From positions 1 to 56,786 of the forward strand of contig CAITND010000104.1 of the NCBI GenBank assembly GCA_903893625.1: 56,786 bases of DNA, read 5' to 3'. The first letter of the stretch is position 1, and the number at the start of each line of letters is the position of its first letter. Under the pieces are notes generated by a model. It worked only from the letters and a program-made list of their open reading frames with translations, was not told the origin of the DNA and ran no database searches. A program made the position numbers and the translations under genes. The stretch is from an uncultured Oscillatoriales cyanobacterium (GTDB lineage: Bacteria > Cyanobacteriota > Cyanobacteriia > Cyanobacteriales > Microcoleaceae). This document shows positions 27,632-36,754 of the stretch, one piece after another.

Positions 27632-28225
27632 CTACTGTTGCTCTATCAAGGTAAAATCGACTTTATCGTAAAGATCCAATAGGGAAATTTCAAAGGCAAC
27701 TGAGGCGAGGGATAAGGTGGCAGTTTCGCCTTCATATTCGGACAGTAACCATTTGCCGTTATCAGTTTTTGTGAATTGTTCAACGTACTGATGATATTGA
27801 TCAATTAAAAGATATTCTTGGAAGGTGGGAATAGTTCGATAAGCATGAAATTTGTCTCCTCGATCATATCCTTCTGTGGATTTAGAGAGGACTTCAGCGA
27901 TTAACGTTGGATTGGTTAAAGTGTCTTTTCTGCCTTCTTGAAATTGTAATTCTCCTGAAATTATCATAACATCTGGATAAGTATAAATTCGTTTTTGAGG
28001 AATCCAGAGGCGTTGATCGGTAAAAAATACCTCATAAGGTTGACGTTTGAGGGCAAAATTTAAAGCTGCATAAAAGTTGCCTGCAATTTTGTTATGATTG
28101 GGGGTTCCACCTGTCATACTAACAATTTCTCCATCTAAATATTCATGGCGTTCTTGAGAATTGAGTTCTAATTCTAGGTATTGTTCAAGGGTTTTATGGT
28201 CTTGTTTTTCAATTTGAGCGATCAT
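27632..28225 (-). CDS. Uma2 family protein (DUF820)
   Basis: A 197-residue Uma2/DUF820 protein, the third in the window. Seen: QERHEYLDGEIVSMTGGTPNH, YTYPDVMIISGE with the aspartate, LIAEVLSKSTE with the glutamate, and KFHAYRTIPTFQEYLLIDQY with the lysine. It belongs to the subgroup with the TGGTPNH motif and differs clearly from the other two copies, so it is not a recent duplicate. It ends the strand run of the type III R-M genes but is separated from res by 61 bp. Confidence 0.9.
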   Translation of the reverse strand: MIAQIEKQDHKTLEQYLELELNSQERHEYLDGEIVSMTGGTPNHNKIAGNFYAALNFALKRQPYEVFFTDQRLWIPQKRIYTYPDVMIISGELQFQEGRKDTLTNPTLIAEVLSKSTEGYDRGDKFHAYRTIPTFQEYLLIDQYHQYVEQFTKTDNGKWLLSEYEGETATLSLASVAFEISLLDLYDKVDFTLIEQQ

Positions 28226-28286
28226 AAAGTTTTACCTCATTAGTAATACTAATTAACTTTTATCTCGTTTATCTTGTTTCTAGGTT

Positions 28287-30920
28287 CTAAACTTCTGAGG
28301 CATTTGTAACAACATCAAAATCTAAATTTAGCACATCGAAATGCTGCTGACCACAATGAATTTTTGCGCCTTCACCCCTTCGCAATTTTAGCTGATCTTT
28401 GGTGGCTTTGGTTTCTCGAATTAGGTAGAGTTTTTGTTCATCTTCCGAAACTTGTTTTACGATCGCCCAGTCTGGGTTGTAAGTACCGACAGGGGTTTGG
28501 ACTTTGAACCAGGGGGGCAGTTTGATAAAGAGTTTGATGTCTTCCCGTCCATCTAAAATCTCAGCAAACTGTTTCTCTGTTTCAGATTGATATTCAATTG
28601 CATCATAAATTGAGCGATTTACCGATAACATATTGTCAATGAAACCTGCTAGTTCATGGTCTTCAAACAAGCGCATCTCGTATTCTTCTCCAGCAATCTT
28701 TTCATATTTGATGCCACTAACCATCAGTTGTTGCATTGTGATGCGAATTGTCCGTGTTGCCAAATCAAGAAATTGTTGAGGGTTAACGAAGATATCTGAT
28801 AACCGACCAGACTTTGACAAAATACTAAATAACGTTCCTCTTGTTAATTCGGTTTCTCGTTGTAAGTAGCTAATTAAATCGGGAATGGTAGAAACTCGAA
28901 ATTCTGTTTTACTGCTAGTGACTGACAATAGTTGAGAAGTAAGACCTGTATTCGTATAGCTTAGAGCAACTTTTTCTAAGCGAATCTGAGGTGCTGTAAT
29001 TGGAGGCATTTTTTTGATCTCTTCAGCCGCATCATCGATCAATTTTGGCGTGTCATAATCAACTGAGTAGCGAGTTTTGTGCTTAATGCGTTCCCAAAGT
29101 TCCAGAAAATATGTATTTTCTCGCCACTTGGGAATTAATTTTGCTGTTTGGCGATCGCGATTATTCTTGATCCGTCCTTCAAACTTCACACCACAATCTT
29201 CTTCAATTTCTGTCTGTAAAGCACGGGCAAAATCCGCATAGCTTTCATTGGCAATAACAGTTAAGCGATTAATCGTAGGATCGAATACACGAATGCCTGT
29301 TGCATCGACAGGTAAACGCAAACCTCGTCCGATCGTTTGTCGTCTTTCAACTTTTGATTGCACTTCGCGTAACATACAAATTTGAAAGACATTTGGATTA
29401 TCCCAACCTTCCCTTAATGCCGAATGGCTAAAAATAAAACGTAAAGGTTCAGTTGGCGAAAGTAACCGCTCTTTCTCTTGCATAATTAATTTATATGCTT
29501 CATCATCTGCCGCTGTTGCACCATTTGTATCTTTTGCCACCTTTTTATCTTCAGCAAAGTAACCCTTATGAACAACATCAACAAATGGTAAATTAAGAGT
29601 TTGATAACGCGGTAGTTGAGAAAATTCTTGATAAATCTCAATGAACCATTGACGCAGTTTGCCATCCGCAGGAGCATAGTTAGCTACACGATCGATAAAA
29701 AATAGGGAAATAACTTTAAGTGGGCGATCGGGAATTTGTCTCTTAACAGCTAGTTCTTTGTCTAAATGCTCTTTAATCGTTTCTCTGATTTGTGCTTTCA
29801 TCAAATCATCGCCATAATTGCCGATTGTTTCTCCAATATTGAGGCTGACTCCATTGGTAAAAGAAATATACCCAAATCCTGCATCAATACAATCGACAAT
29901 ATAGCCTTTGTAAAGTTCTCGACCCCCCGACAATTCGTAAAGATCCACCCCATTTTTACTCACCGATACGCTGGTACGAGTAATAGAATTTTGCTTTTGT
30001 ACGTCGATCGTTAATTTAGCTGTGATTTTTGTTTTTGTTGCTTTGATAGACTCTAAATGAACATAAGGCTGATTAAAACTATTCTCTTCCAGAGCCGATG
30101 TAACCGTGATTTGCTTAACGAGTTTCATATCATAAGCTTTCACCGGATCAAGTTTATACACTAGGTTGTATAAATTCTTATGAGTAGCAGAATAGCGTAA
30201 GGCACAGAGGGGATTTAGGCTGGCGATCGCCTCTTTTGATTTATCTGATTCCATGTTCTGTGGTTCATCAAGGATGACAATTGGATTAGTTGCTTGAATA
30301 AACTCAATCGGGCGATGCCCAGATAAACCATCCAGTTCTTTATGAATTATGCTAATGTCTTTTTTATTGAAAGCATCAATATTAATCACCAGAATTTGTA
30401 ATTGATTAGAATTGGCAAATTGCCGCAAATTTGAGACTCGTTTGGAATTATAAACCCAGGAATCAAACGGTTGATTACCATAGAGATATTGAAAGTGTTC
30501 TTTGGTAATTTTTAAAGTATTGAGAACGCCTTCTCGAATCGGTACACCAGGAACTACAATGATGAACTTAGTAAAACCATACCGTGCATTTAATTCATGG
30601 ATGGTACGGAGATAAACATAGGTTTTTCCCGTCCCTGTTTCCATTTCAACAGAAAAATTCATGCTATGTTGAAGGGGTTTCTCTTCTCCTGTTTCTACAG
30701 GTTCAATCTCATTGCGTTCTTGAATTGTTTGAACGTTTACCAAAATTTCTTCAGGGGATAATTCTAGCTGGTTGCCAAATCCCATCTCAGTCATGGCTCC
30801 ACCAAAACCAAGAGCCAAATCAAATTGCCCTTGTGCTAACGGTTGACCATCAAATACATCAACAACGGCGTTAATGGCATCGAGTTGATATTGCTGTTGA
30901 CTATCAAATTGAATCTTCAT
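28287..30920 (-). CDS. res: Type III restriction subunit Res
   Basis: An 877-residue Res subunit. The helicase part has Walker A METGTGKT (93-100), the DExH-type box ILDEPQN, the motif VI-like region RRQTIGRGLRLP, and the motif III-like SATH. The C-terminus carries the nuclease motif: NPDWAIV followed by YLIRETKAT, giving PD...ExK. It needs Mod to recognise DNA, then uses ATP to slide and cut when two head-to-head sites are unmethylated. Its start codon overlaps the mod stop (ATGA), so the two are coupled. No frameshift or stop is seen, so the enzyme looks intact. Confidence 0.95.
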   Translation of the reverse strand: MKIQFDSQQQYQLDAINAVVDVFDGQPLAQGQFDLALGFGGAMTEMGFGNQLELSPEEILVNVQTIQERNEIEPVETGEEKPLQHSMNFSVEMETGTGKTYVYLRTIHELNARYGFTKFIIVVPGVPIREGVLNTLKITKEHFQYLYGNQPFDSWVYNSKRVSNLRQFANSNQLQILVINIDAFNKKDISIIHKELDGLSGHRPIEFIQATNPIVILDEPQNMESDKSKEAIASLNPLCALRYSATHKNLYNLVYKLDPVKAYDMKLVKQITVTSALEENSFNQPYVHLESIKATKTKITAKLTIDVQKQNSITRTSVSVSKNGVDLYELSGGRELYKGYIVDCIDAGFGYISFTNGVSLNIGETIGNYGDDLMKAQIRETIKEHLDKELAVKRQIPDRPLKVISLFFIDRVANYAPADGKLRQWFIEIYQEFSQLPRYQTLNLPFVDVVHKGYFAEDKKVAKDTNGATAADDEAYKLIMQEKERLLSPTEPLRFIFSHSALREGWDNPNVFQICMLREVQSKVERRQTIGRGLRLPVDATGIRVFDPTINRLTVIANESYADFARALQTEIEEDCGVKFEGRIKNNRDRQTAKLIPKWRENTYFLELWERIKHKTRYSVDYDTPKLIDDAAEEIKKMPPITAPQIRLEKVALSYTNTGLTSQLLSVTSSKTEFRVSTIPDLISYLQRETELTRGTLFSILSKSGRLSDIFVNPQQFLDLATRTIRITMQQLMVSGIKYEKIAGEEYEMRLFEDHELAGFIDNMLSVNRSIYDAIEYQSETEKQFAEILDGREDIKLFIKLPPWFKVQTPVGTYNPDWAIVKQVSEDEQKLYLIRETKATKDQLKLRRGEGAKIHCGQQHFDVLNLDFDVVTNASEV

Positions 30921-32809
30921 ACTGTGCGGAATTTAATATCGTGGTCACGCATTTGTAGCTGGGTATTTGTTTTTAGCTGGTCATTACCTCGGAAGGAAGA
31001 ATCGAGGCTAATGAATTGCTTAGGTTTGGGTTGATAATTAAGAATTTGCCGAATCGTATCTTCTAATATCTCATATTCCAGACAAATAAATAACTTCTCG
31101 TCATCAATCGCATAAAATTCCTGTCCGGCTATATCTAATTTTTCAATTTTTGCTGTTAATGGGAATCCAGCTTTGAGCAAGATTTCATAAAGCATTCCCA
31201 GTTTAGTTGCACCGGGAAGAATATTGTCTGCAAACTCTTCGAGCATTAAACTTAATTGTTCGGCATTCTGGGGTGCAGTGCCATCCCAAATCTTAAAGTT
31301 ACTTTCGGTGAGTTTGAAGACTTTGAAGCCTCGGTCTTGTTGTCCTGATCCGTTGAGATCCAGTTTGCCGTTTTCTTCTTCATTGATTTTACTAATTGAT
31401 CGCTTGATACGTTCCTGACTGATCTCCGAAACCTTATTATATCCAGCTTTTCTTGCTTCGGAATTTTCTGGGGTTTGTTCTGGCAATTGAATACAAATAA
31501 AATTTCTGTTGTTTCCTTCTTCTTGGTTCAGTTCCATCAATGCTTGTGCAGTTGTACAAGAACCTGCAAAAAAATCCAGCACAATATCATCAGTGCTAGT
31601 TGTACCAATAGAGATCAGATGTTTAATAAGAGCAATAGGTTTTGGAAAATCATAAATTTTCAGATCATTAAATAAAGCCTTGACTTCTTTAGAACCATCA
31701 GCAGTTGCCCCCACATCTGTTAACCAAGTTCTAAATGGCTTAAATCTAGGATCTACAGAGCGAATTTTTTCATAAACAATATAATTGCCATCAGAACGCT
31801 TGACGAACTCCGCATCTTCTCGTTCAACTATATCAAACATCTTTTTCTTGCCTAATCGCCAACGGCCTTCTGTCCCATCATTGCGAATTGGGTATACTTC
31901 TTCACCATTTGGCCCTGGAATAGGAAAAAACATTGTTGGTCTATCTTCACGGCGAGAGTTAGAACCCCATTTATTAAGTTCACGTCCAAGTCGGTAAGCA
32001 CCCTTTTTATCTTCTCGATTTAGATCTTCTGATTCAATCTGAACTTTCGATAGAGATTGAGCGTCACTGATTTTACCATAGCAAACTACATATTCTTGAT
32101 CGTTAACAACTCCAGATGTATCACTTCCACCTCCTTTTTTTGATTGCCATACAAAAGTTCCTATAAAATTTTCTTGACCAAAAATTTCATTCATAACAAG
32201 TCTTAAGTTATCTATTTCCCGATCGTCTATGCTTACGAAAATTATCCCTTCCTTACATAGAATATTTCGTGCTAAAAATAAACGAGGATACATCATATTC
32301 AGCCACTTAGAATGAAACCGCCCATCGGTTTCTGTATTCGTCGTTAGCTTGATTCCCTCACCGTTTTTCTGCCCCGAATAACGCAAATAATCCTCTAATC
32401 CTTCCCGAAAATTATCAGGATAAATAAACTCCTTCCCGGTGTTGTAAGGAGGATCGATATAAATCATTTTGATCTGGTTGTAATAGCTCTTTTGCAACAG
32501 CTTCAAAACTTCCAGATTGTCACCTTCAATAAAAATATTCTCCGTTATATCAAAATTAACCGATTCCTCCGGTATAGGGGTCAATGTCCCAACGCTTTGC
32601 GCTTGCGAATTGCGAATTGCTTCACTTTTTCCTGCCCAAGATAGCCCGTAGCGTTCCCGCCCTTCATCAACAGATTCTCCTAACGTCTGCTTTAGCCGAT
32701 CAAAATCAACCTTGCCCTCAGTAAACACCTCTGGAAATAATTCTCGCAGGGCTGCAAGTCTTTCTGCCAGAACATCTTGAGAAGTCAACGGTAGTTTGTC
32801 TTTAGTCAT
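30917..32809 (-). CDS. mod: Type III DNA methyltransferase Mod
   Basis: A 630-residue beta-class adenine methyltransferase that gives the type III system its sequence specificity. Catalytic motif IV is IYIDPPYNTG (DPPY at 119-122), and SAM motif I comes later as VLDFFAGSCTTAQAL, in the beta order. The central part between the two motifs (about 190-390) is the variable target-recognition region and looks complete. No simple repeat tract that would allow phase variation is seen near the start codon. It is the promoter-proximal gene of the mod-res pair. The recognition sequence cannot be predicted by eye. Confidence 0.95.
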   Translation of the reverse strand: MTKDKLPLTSQDVLAERLAALRELFPEVFTEGKVDFDRLKQTLGESVDEGRERYGLSWAGKSEAIRNSQAQSVGTLTPIPEESVNFDITENIFIEGDNLEVLKLLQKSYYNQIKMIYIDPPYNTGKEFIYPDNFREGLEDYLRYSGQKNGEGIKLTTNTETDGRFHSKWLNMMYPRLFLARNILCKEGIIFVSIDDREIDNLRLVMNEIFGQENFIGTFVWQSKKGGGSDTSGVVNDQEYVVCYGKISDAQSLSKVQIESEDLNREDKKGAYRLGRELNKWGSNSRREDRPTMFFPIPGPNGEEVYPIRNDGTEGRWRLGKKKMFDIVEREDAEFVKRSDGNYIVYEKIRSVDPRFKPFRTWLTDVGATADGSKEVKALFNDLKIYDFPKPIALIKHLISIGTTSTDDIVLDFFAGSCTTAQALMELNQEEGNNRNFICIQLPEQTPENSEARKAGYNKVSEISQERIKRSISKINEEENGKLDLNGSGQQDRGFKVFKLTESNFKIWDGTAPQNAEQLSLMLEEFADNILPGATKLGMLYEILLKAGFPLTAKIEKLDIAGQEFYAIDDEKLFICLEYEILEDTIRQILNYQPKPKQFISLDSSFRGNDQLKTNTQLQMRDHDIKFRTV

Positions 32810-32968
32810 CGCCTTGTTGAGAAAATAGAGGTTTATTAGTTTTTTGCCCCTCGATCATAATATTACCTCCGATGCCATAATAGCCATGAGGATTCAATTA
32901 TAGCAATATTTGTTATTCTTGTTAACTGTTTCATGGAAATTTCCTGTTAATTATTAATGTTTAATCGC

Positions 32969-33634
32969 TTATCCTTCAAACCATTCTTCTGCTTCTTCCC
33001 AACCTTGACCTTTTCTAACAATTATAGGCTCATCGTTGGTTAAATCAATAATAGTTGAAACTTGACAACCTGGATCTGAGGTATCATCAACAATAATATC
33101 GACTAATTTGCCTAAACCATCGAACAATTTGGCTTTATCAATATGACCTTCTATGGGTAATGCAATCGGGGCTTGACCTTCTTCTTCTGTGGTAATATGG
33201 GCAGAAGTTGATATAATCGGATTTCCTAATGCTTCAATAATAGATAAACTAGCTCGATGGTTCGGAACCCGAATTCCAGTGGTTTTACGTTTAGGAGCCA
33301 TGACTAATTTAGGAACTAATTTAGTCGCAGGTAATAAAAACGTATATGTCCCTGGAATTAAGCGCTTAATTAAACGGTAAGCTGAGTCACTAACGATGGC
33401 ATAATCGGTAATATTTGATAATGAAGAACAAAGAAACGTCAAGGGTTTATCATTGGAGAGTTGTTTGATGCGTCGGACTCGTTCAATGGCTGACTTAACG
33501 GTCAAATCACAGCCAATGGCATAGACAGTATCCGTCGGGTACAGCATCACCGCCCCATCCTTGAGGGCGTCTTTGATTTTCTCTAGGGTGCGTTCTTGGG
33601 GGTTTTGAGGATGAATGTCGTACAGAATTGCCAT
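32969..33634 (-). CDS. Sua5/YciO/YrdC-family protein
   Basis: A 221-residue member of the Sua5/YciO/YrdC family, whose best-known members (TsaC/Sua5) make threonylcarbamoyl-AMP for tRNA t6A synthesis. Seen: LYPTDTVYAIGCD (31-43), RIKQLSNDKPLTFLCSS, and STSAHITTEE, where TsaC proteins normally have STSAN. This histidine, and the shape of the KP segment, point to the YciO-like branch, whose role is less clear. The fold binds ATP and double-stranded RNA. It is divergently placed next to larC and has no apparent operon partner. Confidence 0.88.
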   Translation of the reverse strand: MAILYDIHPQNPQERTLEKIKDALKDGAVMLYPTDTVYAIGCDLTVKSAIERVRRIKQLSNDKPLTFLCSSLSNITDYAIVSDSAYRLIKRLIPGTYTFLLPATKLVPKLVMAPKRKTTGIRVPNHRASLSIIEALGNPIISTSAHITTEEEGQAPIALPIEGHIDKAKLFDGLGKLVDIIVDDTSDPGCQVSTIIDLTNDEPIIVRKGQGWEEAEEWFEG

Positions 33635-33702
33635 AACAAAATGTTGTATTTTAGAGAGTAAATTTTATATTGATTTCAAGACTAGCAGACTAGCGACAAG
33701 TT

Positions 33703-35007
33703 ATGACTAAAATTGCTTATTTTCAATGTCCTACAGGAATTTCCGGCGATATGTGCTTGGGTGCATTAGTCCATGCGGGGGTTCCCATTGATTATTTAAA
33801 AGAAAAATTAGACTTACTAGGAATTGGGTCAGAATATCAGTTTAAAGTGGAATCTGTTCGTCGTCAAGGACAGTTAGCAACGAAAGTTTCCGTAAACTTA
33901 ACCCAACAGCAACCCCACCCAAAAATAACTGATTCCCATGATCATTATGATCATCACCATCATGATCATGAAAATCATCCTACCCATGATATAACTACCA
34001 CCCGTCATTTGTCAGAAATTGAGACGATTATTCTCAGAGCAAAATTACCGAAACAGGTAGAAGTTTGGAGTCTGGCTATTTTTCGGAAGTTAGCGGAAGC
34101 AGAAGCAACGGTTCATGATATTTCTGTGGAAGAAGTGCATTTTCATGAAGTGGGGGCGACGGATGCCATTGTCGATATTGTGGGAACTTGTTTAGGTTTA
34201 GATTGGTTGAATATTGATCAATTTTATTGTTCAACATTACCCACTGGCGGGGGAACAGTTTGGGCGGCGCATGGTCAGTTACCTGTTCCCGTTCCGGCGG
34301 TTTTAAAGTTATTTGAAATGGGGAAAGTTCCAGTTTATAGTAATGGCATTGAACGGGAATTAGTCACACCAACGGGGGCTGCTATTGCGGTTACTTTAGC
34401 TCAATATTTTGGAGAACCTCCGGCTTTATCGATTCAAACTATTGGGTTAGGAGCAGGTTCCCGTGATTTACCCATGCCTAATATTTTACGGCTGTGGATT
34501 GGAGAACAACATCAATCCCTAGATTCTGATATTTTATCAACGGTTAATGTAGAAATTCAAACGATTTCTGAGACAATTTCTGTATTGGAAACCCAAATTG
34601 ATGATTTAAGTCCTCAAGTGATTGCTTATACCTTTGAAATGTTATTTCAAGCGGGAGCAATTGATGTTTTTAGTCAACCAATTACGATGAAAAAATCCCG
34701 TTTAGGGGTATTATTAACCATAATTTGTCATCCCGAACACCGTCAAATTTGTGAAGCAATATTATTTCGAGAAACTACAACATTAGGTATTCGTCATACG
34801 CTGCAAAATCGCAGTATTCTGAAACGAGATATTCAAACGGTTGAAACCCAATATGGTTTAGTTCGAGTTAAAGTGGCTTTTTCGGGAAAAAAGATTACGA
34901 ATGTTCAACCGGAATATGAGGATTGTGCAAAACTCGCTAAACAGCATAAAATTAGTTGGTTAGAAGTGCATCGATTAGCCTTACAAAGTTGGTATAGTTT
35001 GCCTTAA
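33703..35007 (+). CDS. larC: Nickel-pincer cofactor biosynthesis protein LarC
   Basis: A 434-residue LarC, the CTP-dependent enzyme that inserts nickel into the pincer cofactor of lactate racemase-type enzymes. Seen: the N-terminal PTGISGDMCLGALVHAG, VHFHEVGATDAIVDIVG, PTGAAIAVTL, and the C-terminal region starting ETQIDDLSPQ. A histidine-rich stretch (residues 72-96, over ten His) probably binds metal. The gene is one continuous frame, unlike Lactiplantibacillus, where larC is read through a programmed frameshift. No larB, larE or larA is seen nearby, so partners must lie elsewhere or the protein serves another nickel enzyme. Confidence 0.93.
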   Translation: MTKIAYFQCPTGISGDMCLGALVHAGVPIDYLKEKLDLLGIGSEYQFKVESVRRQGQLATKVSVNLTQQQPHPKITDSHDHYDHHHHDHENHPTHDITTTRHLSEIETIILRAKLPKQVEVWSLAIFRKLAEAEATVHDISVEEVHFHEVGATDAIVDIVGTCLGLDWLNIDQFYCSTLPTGGGTVWAAHGQLPVPVPAVLKLFEMGKVPVYSNGIERELVTPTGAAIAVTLAQYFGEPPALSIQTIGLGAGSRDLPMPNILRLWIGEQHQSLDSDILSTVNVEIQTISETISVLETQIDDLSPQVIAYTFEMLFQAGAIDVFSQPITMKKSRLGVLLTIICHPEHRQICEAILFRETTTLGIRHTLQNRSILKRDIQTVETQYGLVRVKVAFSGKKITNVQPEYEDCAKLAKQHKISWLEVHRLALQSWYSLP

Positions 35008-35174
35008 ATTTCTTTGATTTCTTTAATTTCTGATTGATACTTTTTGAGTTTTGCACAGGGAATTTCTATGATGTAATAAGTAACCGTCGCTAAAAGAACG
35101 GATAAAACCATAACCACAAGCAGTTTATGAGAAAATGTGCTGGCGGGGTCACTAACTTGAATAATGGGAGGCAT
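35004..35174 (-). CDS. Possible 56-residue single-helix membrane protein
   Basis: A short frame of 56 residues with ATG start, too short for usual calling. It has one hydrophobic helix at about 18-36 (LLVVMVLSVLLATVTYYII), then EIPCAKLKKY and a lysine/glutamate-rich tail. The part after the helix resembles the C-terminal end of acyltransferase-3 proteins (...YYxIExPxxxLKK), so it may be a remnant of such a gene or a real small protein. Its stop overlaps the larC stop by four bases in convergent orientation. There is no clear ribosome binding site. Confidence 0.35.
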   Translation of the reverse strand: MPPIIQVSDPASTFSHKLLVVMVLSVLLATVTYYIIEIPCAKLKKYQSEIKEIKEI

Positions 35175-35270
35175 AAAAAATTAGAAGCTTCAACCCTAAA
35201 AAAATATTAAGAAATCAAACTTAATCTCTGTTGTTATTTATACTGAAATCAGGATTTGAGATCAAAAATC

Positions 35271-36053
35271 ATGAATTACATTTTCAGTTCTTTTTTTATC
35301 CTACTCGCTTATTTAACCATTGCTGGGTTTAAATTAGATCGAGAATATCAACGGGGAGTGATTTTCAGATTAGGACGAGTGCAGACGGTGAGAGGGCCGG
35401 GATTATATTGGATAATTCCAGTAATTGATCAAAAAGTTCAAGTGGATATTAGAACAAAAACCGTTGATATTGAACCGCAAGAAACGATCACATCCGATAG
35501 TGTTACTATTAGTGTAAATGCTGTTCTTTATTATCGTTTAATTGATCCGTCTAAGGCAATTGTTAAGGTTGAAAGTTATCAAAAAGCAGTTTATCAAGCG
35601 TCTTTAACGACTTTGCGAAATGTGATTGGTCAAAGTAGTCTTGATGATGTTTTACAAAATCGAGATAAAATTAATCAGAAAATTCAAGAAGTTGTTGATG
35701 AAATGACAGAATCTTGGGGAGTTGTGATTGAAAGAGTGGAAATGAAAGATGTTGAAATTCCTACTTCCATGCAACGAGCAATGGCAAAAGTAGCAGAAGC
35801 ACTTCGAGAAAAACGTTCGCGTTTAATTAAGGCTGAAGCCGAACAAGAAGCCTCGATTAAATTAGCAGAAGCTTCTAAAGTAATTATGGCAAATCCCGCA
35901 GCATTGGAGTTAAGACGATTACAAATGCTCTCGGAAATTGGGATAGAAAATAATACGACAACAATTGTGGTGCTTCCCTCAGATTTATTGCCTTTTGTTC
36001 AAAATTTGAGTGTTCCACCCCAACAAAAACCGCCTCTACCCCCGAAAGTATAA
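35271..36053 (+). CDS. Slipin / SPFH (stomatin-like) membrane protein
   Basis: A stomatin/prohibitin-family protein of about 260 residues that forms oligomers on the inner membrane and organises membrane microdomains. An N-terminal hydrophobic hairpin (about 2-18) is followed by the SPFH domain with EYQRGVIFRLGRV, GPGLYWIIPVID and DVEIPTSMQRAMAKVAEA, then a helical EKRSRLIKAEAEQEASI stretch typical of slipins. The C-terminus ends in a proline-rich tail. The frame opens 15 bp earlier at a TTG; the ATG is preferred. The usual partner, a NfeD protein, is not seen here. Confidence 0.92.
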   Translation: MNYIFSSFFILLAYLTIAGFKLDREYQRGVIFRLGRVQTVRGPGLYWIIPVIDQKVQVDIRTKTVDIEPQETITSDSVTISVNAVLYYRLIDPSKAIVKVESYQKAVYQASLTTLRNVIGQSSLDDVLQNRDKINQKIQEVVDEMTESWGVVIERVEMKDVEIPTSMQRAMAKVAEALREKRSRLIKAEAEQEASIKLAEASKVIMANPAALELRRLQMLSEIGIENNTTTIVVLPSDLLPFVQNLSVPPQQKPPLPPKV

Positions 36054-36213
36054 TCTCAAGTATGGGGTCTAGTCTTCAACTTCAACCCTCAAGATGGTTT
36101 GGAGACCAAACCCCTACCATGATTTTAGGGTTGATTATAGACAATATTAATATGCAAAGTAACCCTTTTAATATTAAGCTATAAGTTTGGATGTTGTTTA
36201 TTTAATCGCCGTC

Positions 36214-36741
36214 ATGGACTTCTCGTTATCAACAGCAGAATTGTTAGACGTTTCTAAATGGATAGGAATTGCTACTTTAGTCTTTGCCGGAATTACCGTT
36301 TTAGCCTTTATTTTTAAATGGGCAATTCGGTTTAGGTTAGTAGGAATTACTGGATTTACAGGAGTTTTAACCGCAGGGGTTTTGGGCTTGAGTTTAGGTT
36401 TACTAAACCATGTCCAAATTCCAGGGGCAGTGCGTTTTACGCGCGTATTTGATGATGGGGGTAGACAAATTGTAATTGCAGTTGCACCTAATATTACAGA
36501 AACTCAATTAGATGCCACATTACGTCAAGCGGCGGCGGATTTATATTCTCCTGGACGGGGTGGACAATACCAAGAAGCACTATTAATTCGCGCTCGAACC
36601 CTTATTCATCCTGATGCAGAAGTGTCTCAACCTCTCTATTTAGGTCAAGTGAAACGTTCTGTTATGGAACGAGAAGATGAAAACCTAGAAGTTCAGATTT
36701 TCAAGCAAAATCTTGCCCGTTTACAACAGTTTCAATCTTAA
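36214..36741 (+). CDS. Ycf51-like membrane protein
   Basis: About 175 residues resembling the Ycf51 family, conserved in cyanobacteria and some plastids, with no known biochemical role. Two hydrophobic helices (about 15-34 and 40-62: WIGIATLVFAGITVLAFIFKW, then a glycine-rich helix) are followed by a soluble domain with RFTRVFDDGGRQIVIAV, LRQAAADLYSPGRGG and the conserved end SQPLYLGQVKRSV. The frame begins upstream at a TTG at 36187, but the ATG at 36214 gives the usual family start. It is probably in the inner or thylakoid membrane. Confidence 0.8.
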   Translation: MDFSLSTAELLDVSKWIGIATLVFAGITVLAFIFKWAIRFRLVGITGFTGVLTAGVLGLSLGLLNHVQIPGAVRFTRVFDDGGRQIVIAVAPNITETQLDATLRQAAADLYSPGRGGQYQEALLIRARTLIHPDAEVSQPLYLGQVKRSVMEREDENLEVQIFKQNLARLQQFQS

Positions 36742-36754
36742 ATTCTGTTGAGGT

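Noticed and set aside
33900-34000. CATGATCAT repeats in larC as a tandem DNA repeat or CRISPR-like element
   Set aside because: They encode the histidine-rich protein segment in frame; no spacer structure.
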